A stretch of 64,000 bases of DNA, taken from positions 3,844,001 to 3,908,000 of the forward strand of contig NC_057318.1 of NCBI RefSeq assembly GCF_000687475.1. Direction: 5' to 3'. A program made the translations under genes and the position numbers. Each line of letters opens with the position of its first letter. The first letter of the stretch is position 1. The notes under the pieces are model-generated. The model did not search any database and was not told the origin of the DNA. It worked only from the letters and a program-made list of their open reading frames with translations. Positions 33,957 to 43,188 of this stretch are shown here, piece by piece. This DNA comes from Ustilaginoidea virens. Taxonomy: Eukaryota; Ascomycota; Sordariomycetes; Hypocreales; Clavicipitaceae.

Positions 33957-34254
33957 TTGGAAAAAAAAAAAAAAAAAAAAAAAAACTCAAGCAGGAGTGG
34001 GGAAACAGAAAAAAAAAGCGAAAACACAAAAAGCAGGGAGAAGGGAGAAATGATGTAAAACGATTTAGATAGTCGCATATCCACCACTTGGTTGATCTTT
34101 CGTCTTGATTTCCTGAATGATAATATTCCAGGTTGCATCTTTGCGTCGTTTCGTTTTGTCTGTCAACCACCGCTGCCGTGACCAAGTTGTTTTGGTTTTC
34201 ATCTTTGATTTCCATTTCATTTCGCATCGAAACTAAAAAAAAATAGATAATCAT
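33957..34254. other. Convergent spacer ValRS / PRP28 with A25
   Basis: 298 bases between the two stops. A run of 25 A (33961-33985) begins four bases after the ValRS stop codon and further short A-runs follow. On the PRP28 strand this is a T-rich downstream region. Confidence 0.75.
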
Positions 34255-36462
34255 TCACCATCCGCCGCCGCCGCCGCCGCCGCCGCCACCTCCGCCACCG
34301 GCTTTCATCCCCCCCCCGCCGCCAGCCGACTCTGCTGCTTCCTGCTTCCTGCCGCCCCCGCGGACAGGCTTGGACTGCGCGGCCTCGTGGCGCTTCAGCT
34401 CGTCGGGGACCTTGGAGATGGAGCTCTTGCTCAGCATCTGGCGCAGATCGTACATGACGTCGGCGTCCTCGTTGCCGAGAAAGGTGATGGCGACGCCGCT
34501 CTTTCCCGCGCGGCCGGTACGGCCGATGCGGTGGGTGTAGCTCTCGATGCTGTGGGCCATGTTGAAGTTGATGACGAGCGAGACGTCGGGGACGTCGATG
34601 CCGCGGCCGGCCAGGTCGGTGGCGACGAGGACCTGGGTCTGGCCGGCGCGGACCGAGGCGAGGGCGGCCTCGCGCTGCTCCTGCGTCTTGGAGCCGTGCA
34701 GGGCGACGGTGGACCAGCCCATGGACTTGATGTCGCGGGCGACGGCGTCGCAGTTGCGCTTGATGTTGACAAAGACGATGATGGGGGGCGCAAAGTCGCC
34801 CTTGGAGAGGATCTCGTGCAGGCGCTTCTTGCGGCGGTCCTCGCCGGCGAGGAGCTCGACGCGCTGCTCGACCGTGTCGACGGCCTCGCCGGCGTTGCCG
34901 ATGGTGGCGGTGGCGGGCCGCCGCAGGTACTTCTTGGCGATGCGCTCGACGAGCGGCGGCATGGTGGCCGTGTACATCATGGTCTGGCGGTACTTGTGGT
35001 CGCGGCCGCCGAGGTAGCTCTTCATCAGCTGCGCGTTCTCGGCGTCGTCCGAGTCGGGCTTCTCGTTGCCGACGGGCAGCGCGTCGAGGATGCGGTTGAC
35101 CGAGTCCTCGAAGCCGAGGTCGATCATGCGGTCGGCCTCGTCCATGATGACGTAGCAGCACTGCGAGAGGACGAGCAGCCGGCGCTCGATGCAGTCGACC
35201 AGGCGGCCCGGGGTGGCGACGACAATCTCGGCGCCGTTGCGCAGCGCAAAGGCCTGCTCCTCGAGCGAGTGGCCGCCGACGATGCTGACGCACCGGAAGC
35301 CGAGGGGCTCGGCAAACTTGCGCGCCTCGGTCTCGATCTGCTGGACCAGCTCGCGGGTGGGCGCGAGGATGAGCGCGTACGGCCCGTCGTTCTTGTTGGC
35401 CTCGGTCAGCGGCGGCAGGTCCGAGATGTAGACGAGCAGGGGGAGCAGGAAGGCGGCCGTCTTGCCGGAGCCGGTGACGGCCACGCCAATCAGGTCGCGC
35501 GCCTGCAGGGCGATGGGGATGGCGGCGCGCTGGATCGGCGTGGGCTCCCGGTAGCCGACGCGGTCGACAATGTCGAGCAGGCGCCGGGGCAGGCCCGACT
35601 CGTCCCAGCTGCGCATGGGGTCCGGGATGGCGCCGCCCTTGGTCGCGATGCCAAAGTCCTCCTTGAAGATGCGCCAGTCGCGCTCGCGCATCTCGTGCAG
35701 CTTCTTGTCGGACCAGTGCCGCCCCAGCCCGGTCCGGTCGGCCCGGGCCTTGGCCTTGGCCCGCGCCCGGTAAAAGTCCTGCATGATGCCCTTGGCCCGC
35801 TCGCGGCCGTGCTCGGCGTCGCGCTCCTCGATGAGCCGCGCGCGCTTCCTCGCCCGGCGCTCGGCCTCGTCGTCAAACTCGCCGCCCAGGCCGGCGAGGG
35901 AGAAGCCCCGGTTGGCCGTCTGGCTGGCGTAGATGGGGTCGTTGTCCCTCGACGTGTCGTCCTCCAGGTCCCACTCAAAGTTGAACTTTTTCTCCGTCGT
36001 GCGCATGCGCTTCTTCTTTGCCGAGAAGCTCGACTGCTCGTTGACCTGGGGGCCGAGGTACCTCGACCTCAGGAGGGCCGCCTCGATGTCTTCTGCCGAT
36101 TTCTTGTCGCCGTTTGTCCGCTCGCCGCCCTTTTTGCCGTCCGTCTTGGGCCGGTTCATGGACCGAGGCCCGGTAGGGACCGGCGCGAGTCCGTTGGCGA
36201 GTCCTCCGTGGGCGAGTCCTCCGTGGGCGGCCGACGACCGTGACGACGAGGCTCCTCCGCCGGAGCGCGCGGCCCATTTCCGCTCCTCGTCCCTTCGCTT
36301 CTGCGCCTCCTCGGCGGCTTTGCGCTTCCGGCCGTCCTCGTCCTGCTTGGCCTTTTCGGCGGCGATGCGCTCCCGCTGGGCCTTGGGGATGAAGCGCGGC
36401 TTCGCCGTGGCGGCGTCGGCGGCCTTTTTCTGCCGCAGAATCTCCTCGATGTCAAGAGGCAT
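34255..36462 (-). CDS. PRP28: DEAD-box splicing helicase Prp28
   Basis: The spliceosomal ATPase that helps displace U1 from the 5' splice site so that U6 can pair. Single exon, 735 aa. The N-terminal ~250 residues are charged (MPLDIEEILRQKKAADAATA, then RIAAEKAKQDEDGRKRKAAE) with the Prp28-type segment RDWRIFKEDFGIATKGG before the Q motif. Helicase motifs are complete: AVTGSGKT (about 326-333), PTRELVQQIE, TPGRLVD, VIMDEADRMIDLGFE (about 440), TATMP as motif III, VFVNIKRNCD, ATDLAGRGIDVPDV and HRIGRTGRAGKSG (about 640). DRMIDLGFE and TATMP are typical of this subfamily. The C-terminus ends in a long Gly run and a final Trp, encoded by a GCC/CCG-type microsatellite. The opposite strand has a long open frame caused by the GC-rich third positions; I do not call it a gene. 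Confidence 0.96.
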   Translation of the reverse strand: MPLDIEEILRQKKAADAATAKPRFIPKAQRERIAAEKAKQDEDGRKRKAAEEAQKRRDEERKWAARSGGGASSSRSSAAHGGLAHGGLANGLAPVPTGPRSMNRPKTDGKKGGERTNGDKKSAEDIEAALLRSRYLGPQVNEQSSFSAKKKRMRTTEKKFNFEWDLEDDTSRDNDPIYASQTANRGFSLAGLGGEFDDEAERRARKRARLIEERDAEHGRERAKGIMQDFYRARAKAKARADRTGLGRHWSDKKLHEMRERDWRIFKEDFGIATKGGAIPDPMRSWDESGLPRRLLDIVDRVGYREPTPIQRAAIPIALQARDLIGVAVTGSGKTAAFLLPLLVYISDLPPLTEANKNDGPYALILAPTRELVQQIETEARKFAEPLGFRCVSIVGGHSLEEQAFALRNGAEIVVATPGRLVDCIERRLLVLSQCCYVIMDEADRMIDLGFEDSVNRILDALPVGNEKPDSDDAENAQLMKSYLGGRDHKYRQTMMYTATMPPLVERIAKKYLRRPATATIGNAGEAVDTVEQRVELLAGEDRRKKRLHEILSKGDFAPPIIVFVNIKRNCDAVARDIKSMGWSTVALHGSKTQEQREAALASVRAGQTQVLVATDLAGRGIDVPDVSLVINFNMAHSIESYTHRIGRTGRAGKSGVAITFLGNEDADVMYDLRQMLSKSSISKVPDELKRHEAAQSKPVRGGGRKQEAAESAGGGGGMKAGGGGGGGGGGGGGW
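34258..34320 (-). repeat. GGC/GGT microsatellite encoding the Prp28 Gly tail
   Basis: Trinucleotide repeat at the 3' end of the coding region, giving fourteen consecutive Gly before the terminal Trp. A shorter Gly run precedes it. The tail is outside the helicase core and probably tolerates length changes. Confidence 0.85.
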
Positions 36463-36534
36463 CGTGCGAGGGGCCTGGGACGCAGCGAAACAGACTGGCT
36501 TCGCTCAGACGCCGTTTTACCCAGCCAACAAAAC

Positions 36535-36565
<31 letters not shown>

Positions 36566-36957
36566 GTGAATCCAGGAGGCTCCGACTTGTTTGCAAGGTG
36601 CAAGGTGCGAGGTGCAAGGTGCGAGGTGCAAGATGCAAGATGCAAGATGCAGGTGCCAAGGTGCGAGTGGCCCAGCTGCAAGCCAAGTGCGAGGCTGCGA
36701 CAACTTGTCGAGGTCTCCATCCAGCAGCCAATGGCGATGCTTGTGGGCGGCAGCTGCCCCACCAGCAAGCCAGCAGCCTCACCCCTCAACCCTCAGCCTC
36801 GCAACTTTGCAACTTCATGACAGCTTCACAGCTTCATAGCTTCATCCTTTCCGCTGTCCGTCTCTGTCCCGCATTTCCAGCCCGCTTCTTTCTTCTTCCT
36901 TTGTCTTCCGCTCCCGCCTCCGTTCCTCCCCCGGCAAGCTCGCTCGAGAGCAAAACC
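36463..36957. promoter_or_regulatory. Divergent promoter PRP28 / MRPL25
   Basis: A 495-base region containing A27 (36535-36561) and a 7-bp-type array of GTGCAAG/GTGCGAG units (36594-36662). Both promoters must lie here. The array begins with GTGCAAGGTGCGAG and then shifts to ATGCAAG units. No gene is seen. Confidence 0.65.
36594..36662. repeat. 7-bp repeat (GTGCAAG / ATGCAAG variants)
   Basis: About nine to ten degenerate units with alternating GTGCAAG and GTGCGAG followed by three ATGCAAG units. It sits in the shared promoter region between PRP28 and MRPL25. Confidence 0.85.
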
Positions 36958-37602
36958 ATGGCCTCCGCGGCCAAGTACATCCAGCTGGCCAAGACGCTCC
37001 CCCCCCCCCTGCAGCGATTCTTCGCCCGATGGCCGCCCGCGTCGCTGCAGCCCGCGGGCTCCCCCCCCACCCGCCACCAGGAGCAGCGTCCTGACCCGTT
37101 CCGATCGCACGAGCACCCCGTCACGGGCAAGTGGCACGACGCGGCGTACTCGTGCCGCCGCCAGGCCCAGCTGGTCCGGCTGGCGCGCGAGCACGGCGTC
37201 GAGGACCTCCTCCCGCCGACGAGCAAGGGCACCGAGCACCGCCTGGCGCGCCGCGTCGAGCTCGGCCTGAGGGTAAAGGGCACCGGCGTGGGGCAGACGG
37301 TCAAGGGGCGCATCCACGAGCGCCACATGATTGCAAAGTAGGTCGACCTTCTTCCCGCCCCCAGCGCCCGCAGAACTGTTCCGTCGTCGTTGCTGACCAA
37401 GCCCCCCCCTTCGCGCCGCAGGATGGAGCAGCGGAGGAAGGCTATGCTGGAGATGCCGAAGCTGATGACGGCTTGGAAGAGGGTAAGAAACCCCCCCTCC
37501 CTCCGGCTCCCAAAGCGGTCTTGTCAAAGGGTTTACCCGCTAACTTGATGCTCGTCGTGTATCTAGATTGGCAAGAGAAACTGGACCAAATGGCCCAAAT
37601 AG
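36958..37602 (+). CDS. MRPL25: Mitochondrial large-subunit ribosomal protein MRPL25 (mL59)
   Basis: A fungal-type protein of the mitochondrial large ribosomal subunit. Three exons (36958-37337, 37422-37482, 37567-37602) give 158 aa, close to family length. Conserved features are the N-terminal AAKYIQLAKTLPPPLQRFFA, the middle GKWHDAAYSCRRQAQLVRLA, GTGVGQTVKGRIHERHMIAK, and a short C-terminus IGKRNWTKWPK encoded by the last exon. There is no obvious long cleavable presequence; the N-terminus is basic and amphipathic. Both introns carry C-runs (C8 and C7). The gene is divergent from PRP28. Confidence 0.92.
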
Positions 37603-38079
37603 AGCGTGCTGTCCTAGCCTGGCTCGCTGTCTTTGGGGGCACAAGAATGAGAAGAAGCGTACCCTCTGTGTATTTGTATCATGTGCTGCTGCCCCAGCAC
37701 CCAACGAAGGCAACAAAAGTAAACAGGGCCGCCGCCCTGCGCAGCCAGTCCGGACTCTGCTCTCCACCTAGGTGACATGTTCACGCTGCTCCCGTCTGAT
37801 CGATTCCGCGTCCCGATCAAGTTCAGCACTCGTCGTATTCCGAACCTTGAATCCCCCGTGCTCCCTGTTTTCTTTTGCAGTCTTGCCCTTTCCACGAGGC
37901 CAAGCTACCCACCCAAACCTCTCGAACCAGTCGGTCGGTTGGGCATCACGTGATATCAAAAACCCACGACTTCCAAAGCCTGACATGATATGCCCGCCCG
38001 CCCTTCATCACCGGCCTGATATCCAAAAACATAACATACATCATTCCCACCCGCAACGCCCGCCCAGCCCGGTCCAGCC
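37603..38079. other. Intergenic spacer MRPL25 / DPH4
   Basis: 477 bases that must include the MRPL25 3' end and the DPH4 promoter. Open frames running out of MRPL25 exons into this stretch are read-through frames, not genes. Nothing else is recognised. Confidence 0.7.
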
Positions 38080-38673
38080 ATGACCTCTGCCCTCTCGTTC
38101 CGCACACCCACTCACTACGAGATCCTCGGCCTCACGCCATCCGCCCTCGACGACCCTCGCCAGGACCCTTCCTCCGCCTCCTCGCTCATAAAGAAGGCCT
38201 ACCGCAGGGCTCTGCTCCGCCACCACCCCGACAAGAGCACCGCTGTGACAGCCTCCTCCTCGCCGGCCCCTTTGGCGGATCCCCGCCGCCGCGGCCTGTA
38301 CACCGTCGACCAAATCACCGCCGCGTTTACGGTGCTTTCCTCGCCCGCCCAGCGTGCAAAGTACGACGCGTTGCTTCGTCAAGCACCGGGCCTGGGCGGT
38401 GCCGGCCCGGCGACTCTGGCACCGCGTTTCCAGACGGGAGTCGACAACGTGGATCTGGACAGCCTGGCTTTCGACCAGGGCCAGGGGCACTGGCACAGGT
38501 CCTGTCGTTGCGGCAATGAGCGAGGCTACGTCTTTGACGAGGAGGATTTGACGGCGGCGGAGGAAGACGGCGAGCTGCTTGTGGCGTGTCAGGATTGCAG
38601 TCTTTGGCTTCGGGTTCACTTTGCAGTTGTAGATGAAGATGCTGCGGCACAAGAAAAAATAGACAAGAGTTGA
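38080..38673 (+). CDS. DPH4: Diphthamide biosynthesis J-protein Dph4 (Jjj3)
   Basis: A DnaJ-type cofactor that supports the iron-sulfur radical enzyme Dph1-Dph2 in the first step of diphthamide synthesis on elongation factor 2. Single exon, 197 aa. The J domain opens the protein (THYEILGLTPSALDD) with the HPD tripeptide at residues 49-51, and is somewhat longer than usual because of Ser/Ala insertions. The CSL (DPH-type) zinc domain follows, with zinc ligands Cys142, Cys144, Cys170 and Cys173 (CRC and CQDC) and the conserved CGNERGYVFDEEDL. A short acidic and Lys-containing tail ends the protein. Confidence 0.95.
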   Translation: MTSALSFRTPTHYEILGLTPSALDDPRQDPSSASSLIKKAYRRALLRHHPDKSTAVTASSSPAPLADPRRRGLYTVDQITAAFTVLSSPAQRAKYDALLRQAPGLGGAGPATLAPRFQTGVDNVDLDSLAFDQGQGHWHRSCRCGNERGYVFDEEDLTAAEEDGELLVACQDCSLWLRVHFAVVDEDAAAQEKIDKS

Positions 38674-39402
38674 TACCCCGCCGAGCCTCTCTCGGAGACG
38701 TACTTGGTGTCGTTTGTTGTGGTCTTGATGCATCCACCATATTGCGAACCTCTCTCTGCCTGTCACGAACGCTGAGACGTCAACTACTTGTTGTCGTTTG
38801 TTTGGTCGTGACATATCTACCCTATTGCAAACCTCTCTGCCTGTCATGAACGCTGAGACGTCAACTACTTATTATCGTTTGTTGTGTGGTCTTGATACAT
38901 CCGCCATATTGCAAAGCCAGGCACGAGGCACACAGCTGGCTGGTTCCATTTCCATGATGCGTCACGCATGAGATAGAAACGCGCGAGAAAGAAGGCAGGA
39001 GAAAAAAAAAAGAAGGAAAAGGTAAAGGAAAAGGAAAAAGAAAAGAAGCAAATGATGTCTGTTATATTTGTTGCTCATAGTTTCAACTGAGCTGAAAGCG
39101 ATTTTAGTATTTTTTTTTTTTTTCTGCAGCTTGTCCAGACGGTCTCACGAATTAAGAGTCTAAAGCAAGAACTTCCAAAACAAAAATGCTCTACGTTAAA
39201 GGCCCGTACCAGTCCGCGGAAGCATAACACGACGTCTCATCCATTGTGTACGCGCATTTACCTAAAAGATGCCGAAGCTCTTGGTCAAACAGGGAAATAA
39301 AAACACGAGTCTTCCGTCCACTCCAGAGACACCAGCCCGCCCAGCACTTGTAGTGATCAAAGCACATATCTTGGCAGCGTATTTAGCAGCTTTTTTTTTT
39401 CT
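38674..39402. other. Convergent spacer DPH4 / 14-3-3
   Basis: The first part contains a tandem duplication with an 81-84-bp unit (38701-38918). Next is a purine tract of AAAAG/AAAGG type (about 39000-39050), and then a T-run (39110-39123). No gene is supported. Confidence 0.7.
38701..38918. repeat. 81-84-bp tandem repeat, two full and one partial copy
   Basis: Units start at 38701, 38785 and 38866 with TACTT followed by a TCGTTTG block. The full units share CTCTCTGCCTGTCA, GAACGCTGAGACGTCAAC and a CATATTGCAAA-type block, with scattered substitutions and small indels. The third copy stops after the CCATATTGCAAAGCC block. The array starts 27 bases after the DPH4 stop, so it probably lies in the 3' untranslated region. 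Confidence 0.88.
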
Positions 39403-40592
39403 TCATTCGGTGGCCTTGGCCTCCTCAGAGGCAACGGCGGGCTCGGCGGCAGCAGAGGTCTCTTCCTTAACGGGAGCGTCAGCTTGGCCGGCACCAGTCT
39501 CGGCCTCGGACGAAGTCCACAGGGTCTATTGACGAAGAAACCATGATTAGCAACGCCCGCGCGACCAATGTAATGTTTGTTGCAATCGCTGTCGTCGCTG
39601 CTTACCAAGTTGTCACGCAGAAGCTGCATAATGAGGGTGGAGTCTTTATAGCTCTCCTCGCTCAAAGTGTCAAGCTCTGTTCGCATATGTTAGCCAAAGG
39701 TTGCACAAGGGAAAGCTTGAATGAATTGAACAAGACAAGGCACCCGGTTCGGGCATCATCATGGATTGGTTTGTGGCTCTCGTCTTACCAGCAATGGCAT
39801 CATCAAACGCCTGTTTGGCCAAGTGGCAGGCCTGATCGGGGGCGTTGAGGATCTCGTAGTAAAAGACAGAGAAGTTGAGGGCCAGACCCAGGCGGATGGG
39901 GTGGGTAGGAGGAAGCTCGGTCTGAGCAACCTCCGTGGCCGCCTTATAGGCCTCGAGAGATTTGTCGGCCGAGTCCTTGCGGCGGTCACCGATGGCAAAC
40001 TCGGCGAGGTAGCGGTGATAGTCACCCTTCCTGCAGCAGAGGGGTTATTGCCCGTTCCATGAAGACTTGAGCCCCTGGGGGAGGGGGGAAGGGGGGGAGG
40101 GGGGGGTTTGTCAAGCGCTCGGGGTAGGAGGAGCCAAACTCACATCTTGTGGTAAAACACCTTGGACTCGCCAGACTTGGCAGAAGGAATCAGGTGCTTG
40201 TCAAGAACGTCAAGAATGTCTTCGCAAATCTTGGCGAGTTCGGCCTCAATCTTCTGACGGTACTCCTTGATGAGAGTGACCTGGGAAAAGTTGCCCTTAG
40301 ACTCCTCCTTCTGCTCGATAGAAGTGACTATTCTCCATGAGGCACGGCGCGCGCCGATGACGTTCTTGTAAGCAACGGACAAGAGATTGCGCTCCTCAAC
40401 GGTCAGGTCGCGGTCCTCGGAGGCGACAATCTTCATATTCTCAACCATTTCTACACAGGGACGAAAAGCAAGTCAGCGCTACACTAGCCCTAGGCGCAGT
40501 CAGGTAGGGGCTGGTGGGGAAGTAACGCTACCTTCATATCGCTCAGCCTGCTCGGCGAGCTTGGCCAGGTAGACAGCATCTTCGTGACCCAT
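39403..40592 (-). CDS. BMH1: 14-3-3 protein
   Basis: A dimeric phosphoserine/phosphothreonine-binding adaptor in the cytosol. Five exons on the minus strand (40532-40592, 40144-40450, 39789-40030, 39606-39676, 39403-39525) give 267 aa. Family signatures are present: [20 protein letters not shown] at the N-terminus, [20 protein letters not shown] with phosphopeptide-contacting Lys and Arg, [26 protein letters not shown] and [15 protein letters not shown]. The C-terminal tail is acidic and Ala-rich (ending EEAKATE). Intron 2 (40031-40143) is C-rich on the sense strand. A likely 5' UTR intron acceptor lies just upstream of the start codon at 40610-40611. Confidence 0.97.
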
Positions 40593-42147
40593 TTTGACAG
40601 AGAGTTGACCTGCTCGGGTTGGAGATACGGGTTAGCGCGACACTCTCTGACGGCGGAACGCTCCTAGGGGGGGATGTGAAGTGTTTCTGCGTGAGTCTGC
40701 GTGATTCTGCGTGATTCTGCCTGATCCCGCGGCACAGCACACAGTGTCCAGGGGAGCGGCTTCAACAAATCGGTTAGGAGGAGAGCGGTGCGAGGCCAGA
40801 CTTGCTTCCGCCAAAGTCGGGCAATGATGACACCACGAAGCACGCGTAGACTGCATCGAGGGAAAGGGCCACGAGACCAGCACGTCTCGAATAACACAAC
40901 AAGTCGTGGATGCTGCATCCGCGTCTCCCCCCCGCCGCCCGGCAGCCCATTCTTGCTCTGGTGGGGGTTTGGAGTCCCGAGGCGTTGGGGGGGAGGTCGA
41001 GCGGGTTGCATCCATCCCACTCCAACCGAGCTCGACGCGCAAAACAGCAAAGGGTGCAAAAGCAGGCCTTTGGCGTTCGTGCGGTGCGTCAACGGTCGAC
41101 CTTTTTTTTTTTTTTTCCCTCTTATTTCGACGGTTGCTGCAGGCGCCTCGCAGGATGTGATGGGATGGCGAGCTCCATCACGGCTCGAGAGGGACGACGA
41201 CAAAGCATGACATGACGACAGTGGAGGAGGGGCGGCGCAGCAACGAACAGAACAGAGCGGCGGGAACAGCAGGCAGGGAGCGAGCAAGACAGCAGAGACA
41301 CGTACCGGAATCAGTATTGACGGCAACGTATCCGCAGACGGGGAGGATTGTATGCAACAAGCTGGGATGGCGCAAAGGACAGCGGTGGTGGTTGTTTTGT
41401 TGGGGTGTGGGGGGGGGGGTGGAAGGTGAAGGTTGACGGATGGATGGTTTTGGGTGGTTGACGACGACTTGTTGGAGCGAAGAGCGTGGGATACGATGGA
41501 AACTAAAGAAGGGGCTCGGGACGGCGGCCGGGGCGAGGATGCAGGCTGGGCTGGGCTGGGCTGGGCTGGGCTGGGCTGTGGTGAGTGAGCGTCAACACAT
41601 AGGTCCTTGGGTCCTTGGGTCCTGGGGTCTGGGCGACCTTGCTAGGCAGCACGCACCAGACAGCAACAAGTCGCGGCTCCACGGCTCCACGGCGCCCAAT
41701 CGTCGTCACCTCGACGTTGCCCGCCACCCTGCGCCCCGCCCTCGCCCTCGCCCTCGCCCTCGCATCGCCCTCGCCCTCTGGCGGGTGCAGCTGCCAAAAC
41801 CCTGCTGCTGTCTGGTGCTGGTACCTTAGGTACCTCGTAGCCGGTGCGTTGTGTCGAGTCTTTTGTACTCCGTGCTCCGTAGCGTCTGGGGGACGCTGCC
41901 CCAGTGTAAGGCACTGTACGGAATATGCCCTGTGGGTTGCTGATGGCACTGGTGCCGTCAGTGACCAGTCCCTCCTTAACCCGATTGACCTTGGGTACAC
42001 ACCACCCCCGCCCTTGAGGGTTCCTTTTGCTGGCTGTTTTTGCTGTGTGATGAATTGTTTTTTTTTCTTTGGGGCGGTCTTGTAATCACACAATAGCCAT
42101 GGCGACGGACCTTTGTAGCAGCCCAAAACCTATACGTGCAAGCATCG

Positions 42148-42282
42148 TCTACTGGTATTTAGGTGCCTGGGTACGGATGCCTGGTACCTAGGTACCTTGG
42201 CACCTACCTTAGGTAGTACCTAAGGTAAGGTAATCAAGGCACCGCCTCCTACCTACCTCCTAGGTACATGTAGGTACCTGGC
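42148..42282. repeat. Cluster of TAGGTACC / CCTTAGGTA motifs
   Basis: Dense copies of GGTACCTAGGTACC, CACCTACCTTAGGTAG and CCTACCTACCTCCTAGGTAC within 135 bases, partly self-complementary. It is the longest such cluster in the window. Confidence 0.8.
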
Positions 42283-42856
42283 AGGCCGGCCCCAGCCAAA
42301 ACGGCGACCCCGCACGACGGTGGTGCCTGGGCAGAAACGGGCCTGCGGTCTAGGTTAGCAGGCACTGGCTGCGGCGCCGCCAGGCATTTCCATCTCTTCA
42401 CCATCGGCACCACGCAGAACCTTCTTGTCTTCCCGCCGAGCGTCTTCGCATAACCATGTTGGCATTCCCAGCAAGCCATGTGCCCAGATCAGCCCATTCC
42501 CTCCATCCGTGCTCCGTGCTCCATGCTGCGTGCTGCGTGCTCCGTGCTGCGTGCTCCGTGCCCCGTACTTCAAACCTACCTGCCTACTCCGTATGTCTGC
42601 TTTAAACCGGGACCAGGCGGAACCCTCTCGCCGTCAGCAGTTGTTGACGGACCCCCCCCCCCTTGGGGTGGCGCTGTCAATGGCGCCTCCCGAACCTGCT
42701 GCAGGCCTTTGTCGAATCCAACTGAGCTGCCCCGAAACAACCGCACGCGATATGTATCGAGCCACGAGCATGCGCGCGTTGAATTTGCTTGTCTGCCGAG
42801 CATTGTCCTCCGCGAAGGAACCATTGTCGCTCGTGCAGAGAATAGTGCGCATTGCA

Positions 42857-42893
42857 CCAACACCAACACCAACACCAACACCAACACCATCAC
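42857..42893. repeat. (CACCAA)n hexanucleotide repeat
   Basis: About six copies of a hexanucleotide repeat in the spacer upstream of INH1; any frame gives a dipeptide repeat of no evident significance. Confidence 0.85.
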
Positions 42894-43188
42894 CAACCGA
42901 TTCGATTCGGCATTTCCGGTCCAGACGCACCTGTTAAATGAGTACGTCCCCCATCCGTGGAGACGCATAGTTGCCGCAGGTACTGCGCTACCGGTCCTGT
43001 CGACCAGTCAGATCGCGTAAAACGGCTCAATTCGCTCGTCAGCCCACTGGCCCCAGCCCACCTTCGTCCGTCTCGAAACCGACCAGACCTGACCTGCCTT
43101 GCCCACAACGTCATAAAGTTACCAAACCGTCAATCCTTCCATCCAAAAAAGCACCAGACTGAAGCTCCCCCCCCCCCGTTGCCCAGAC

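Larger units (their letters stand above)
40593..43188. promoter_or_regulatory. Divergent spacer 14-3-3 / INH1 with repeats
   Basis: About 2.6 kb without a supported gene. The left part should contain the 14-3-3 leader, probably with an intron (acceptor 40610-40611, candidate donor GTACGT at 41305). Repeats include TGATTCTGCG units (about 40690-40722), (GGGCT)n at 41546-41582, (CGCCCT)n at 41735-41769, a TAGGTACC-rich stretch (42148-42282), CGTGCTC repeats (42505-42580) and (CACCAA)n at 42857-42893. Confidence 0.6.

Noticed and set aside
33961..33985. Poly(A) after the ValRS stop as a sign of a processed retrocopy
   Set aside because: The gene retains eight introns and there is no target-site duplication, so the run is ordinary genomic simple repeat.
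34387..36243. A 618-codon open frame on the plus strand opposite PRP28
   Set aside because: It is the antisense shadow of a GC-rich coding region whose third positions lack A/T; composition is Asp/Ala/Leu/Gly-biased and there are no motifs. The minus-strand frame has all DEAD-box motifs.
41615..42085. 156-codon frame in the 14-3-3/INH1 spacer
   Set aside because: Runs through (CGCCCT)n and ends in a Phe run; no homology-like features on either strand.
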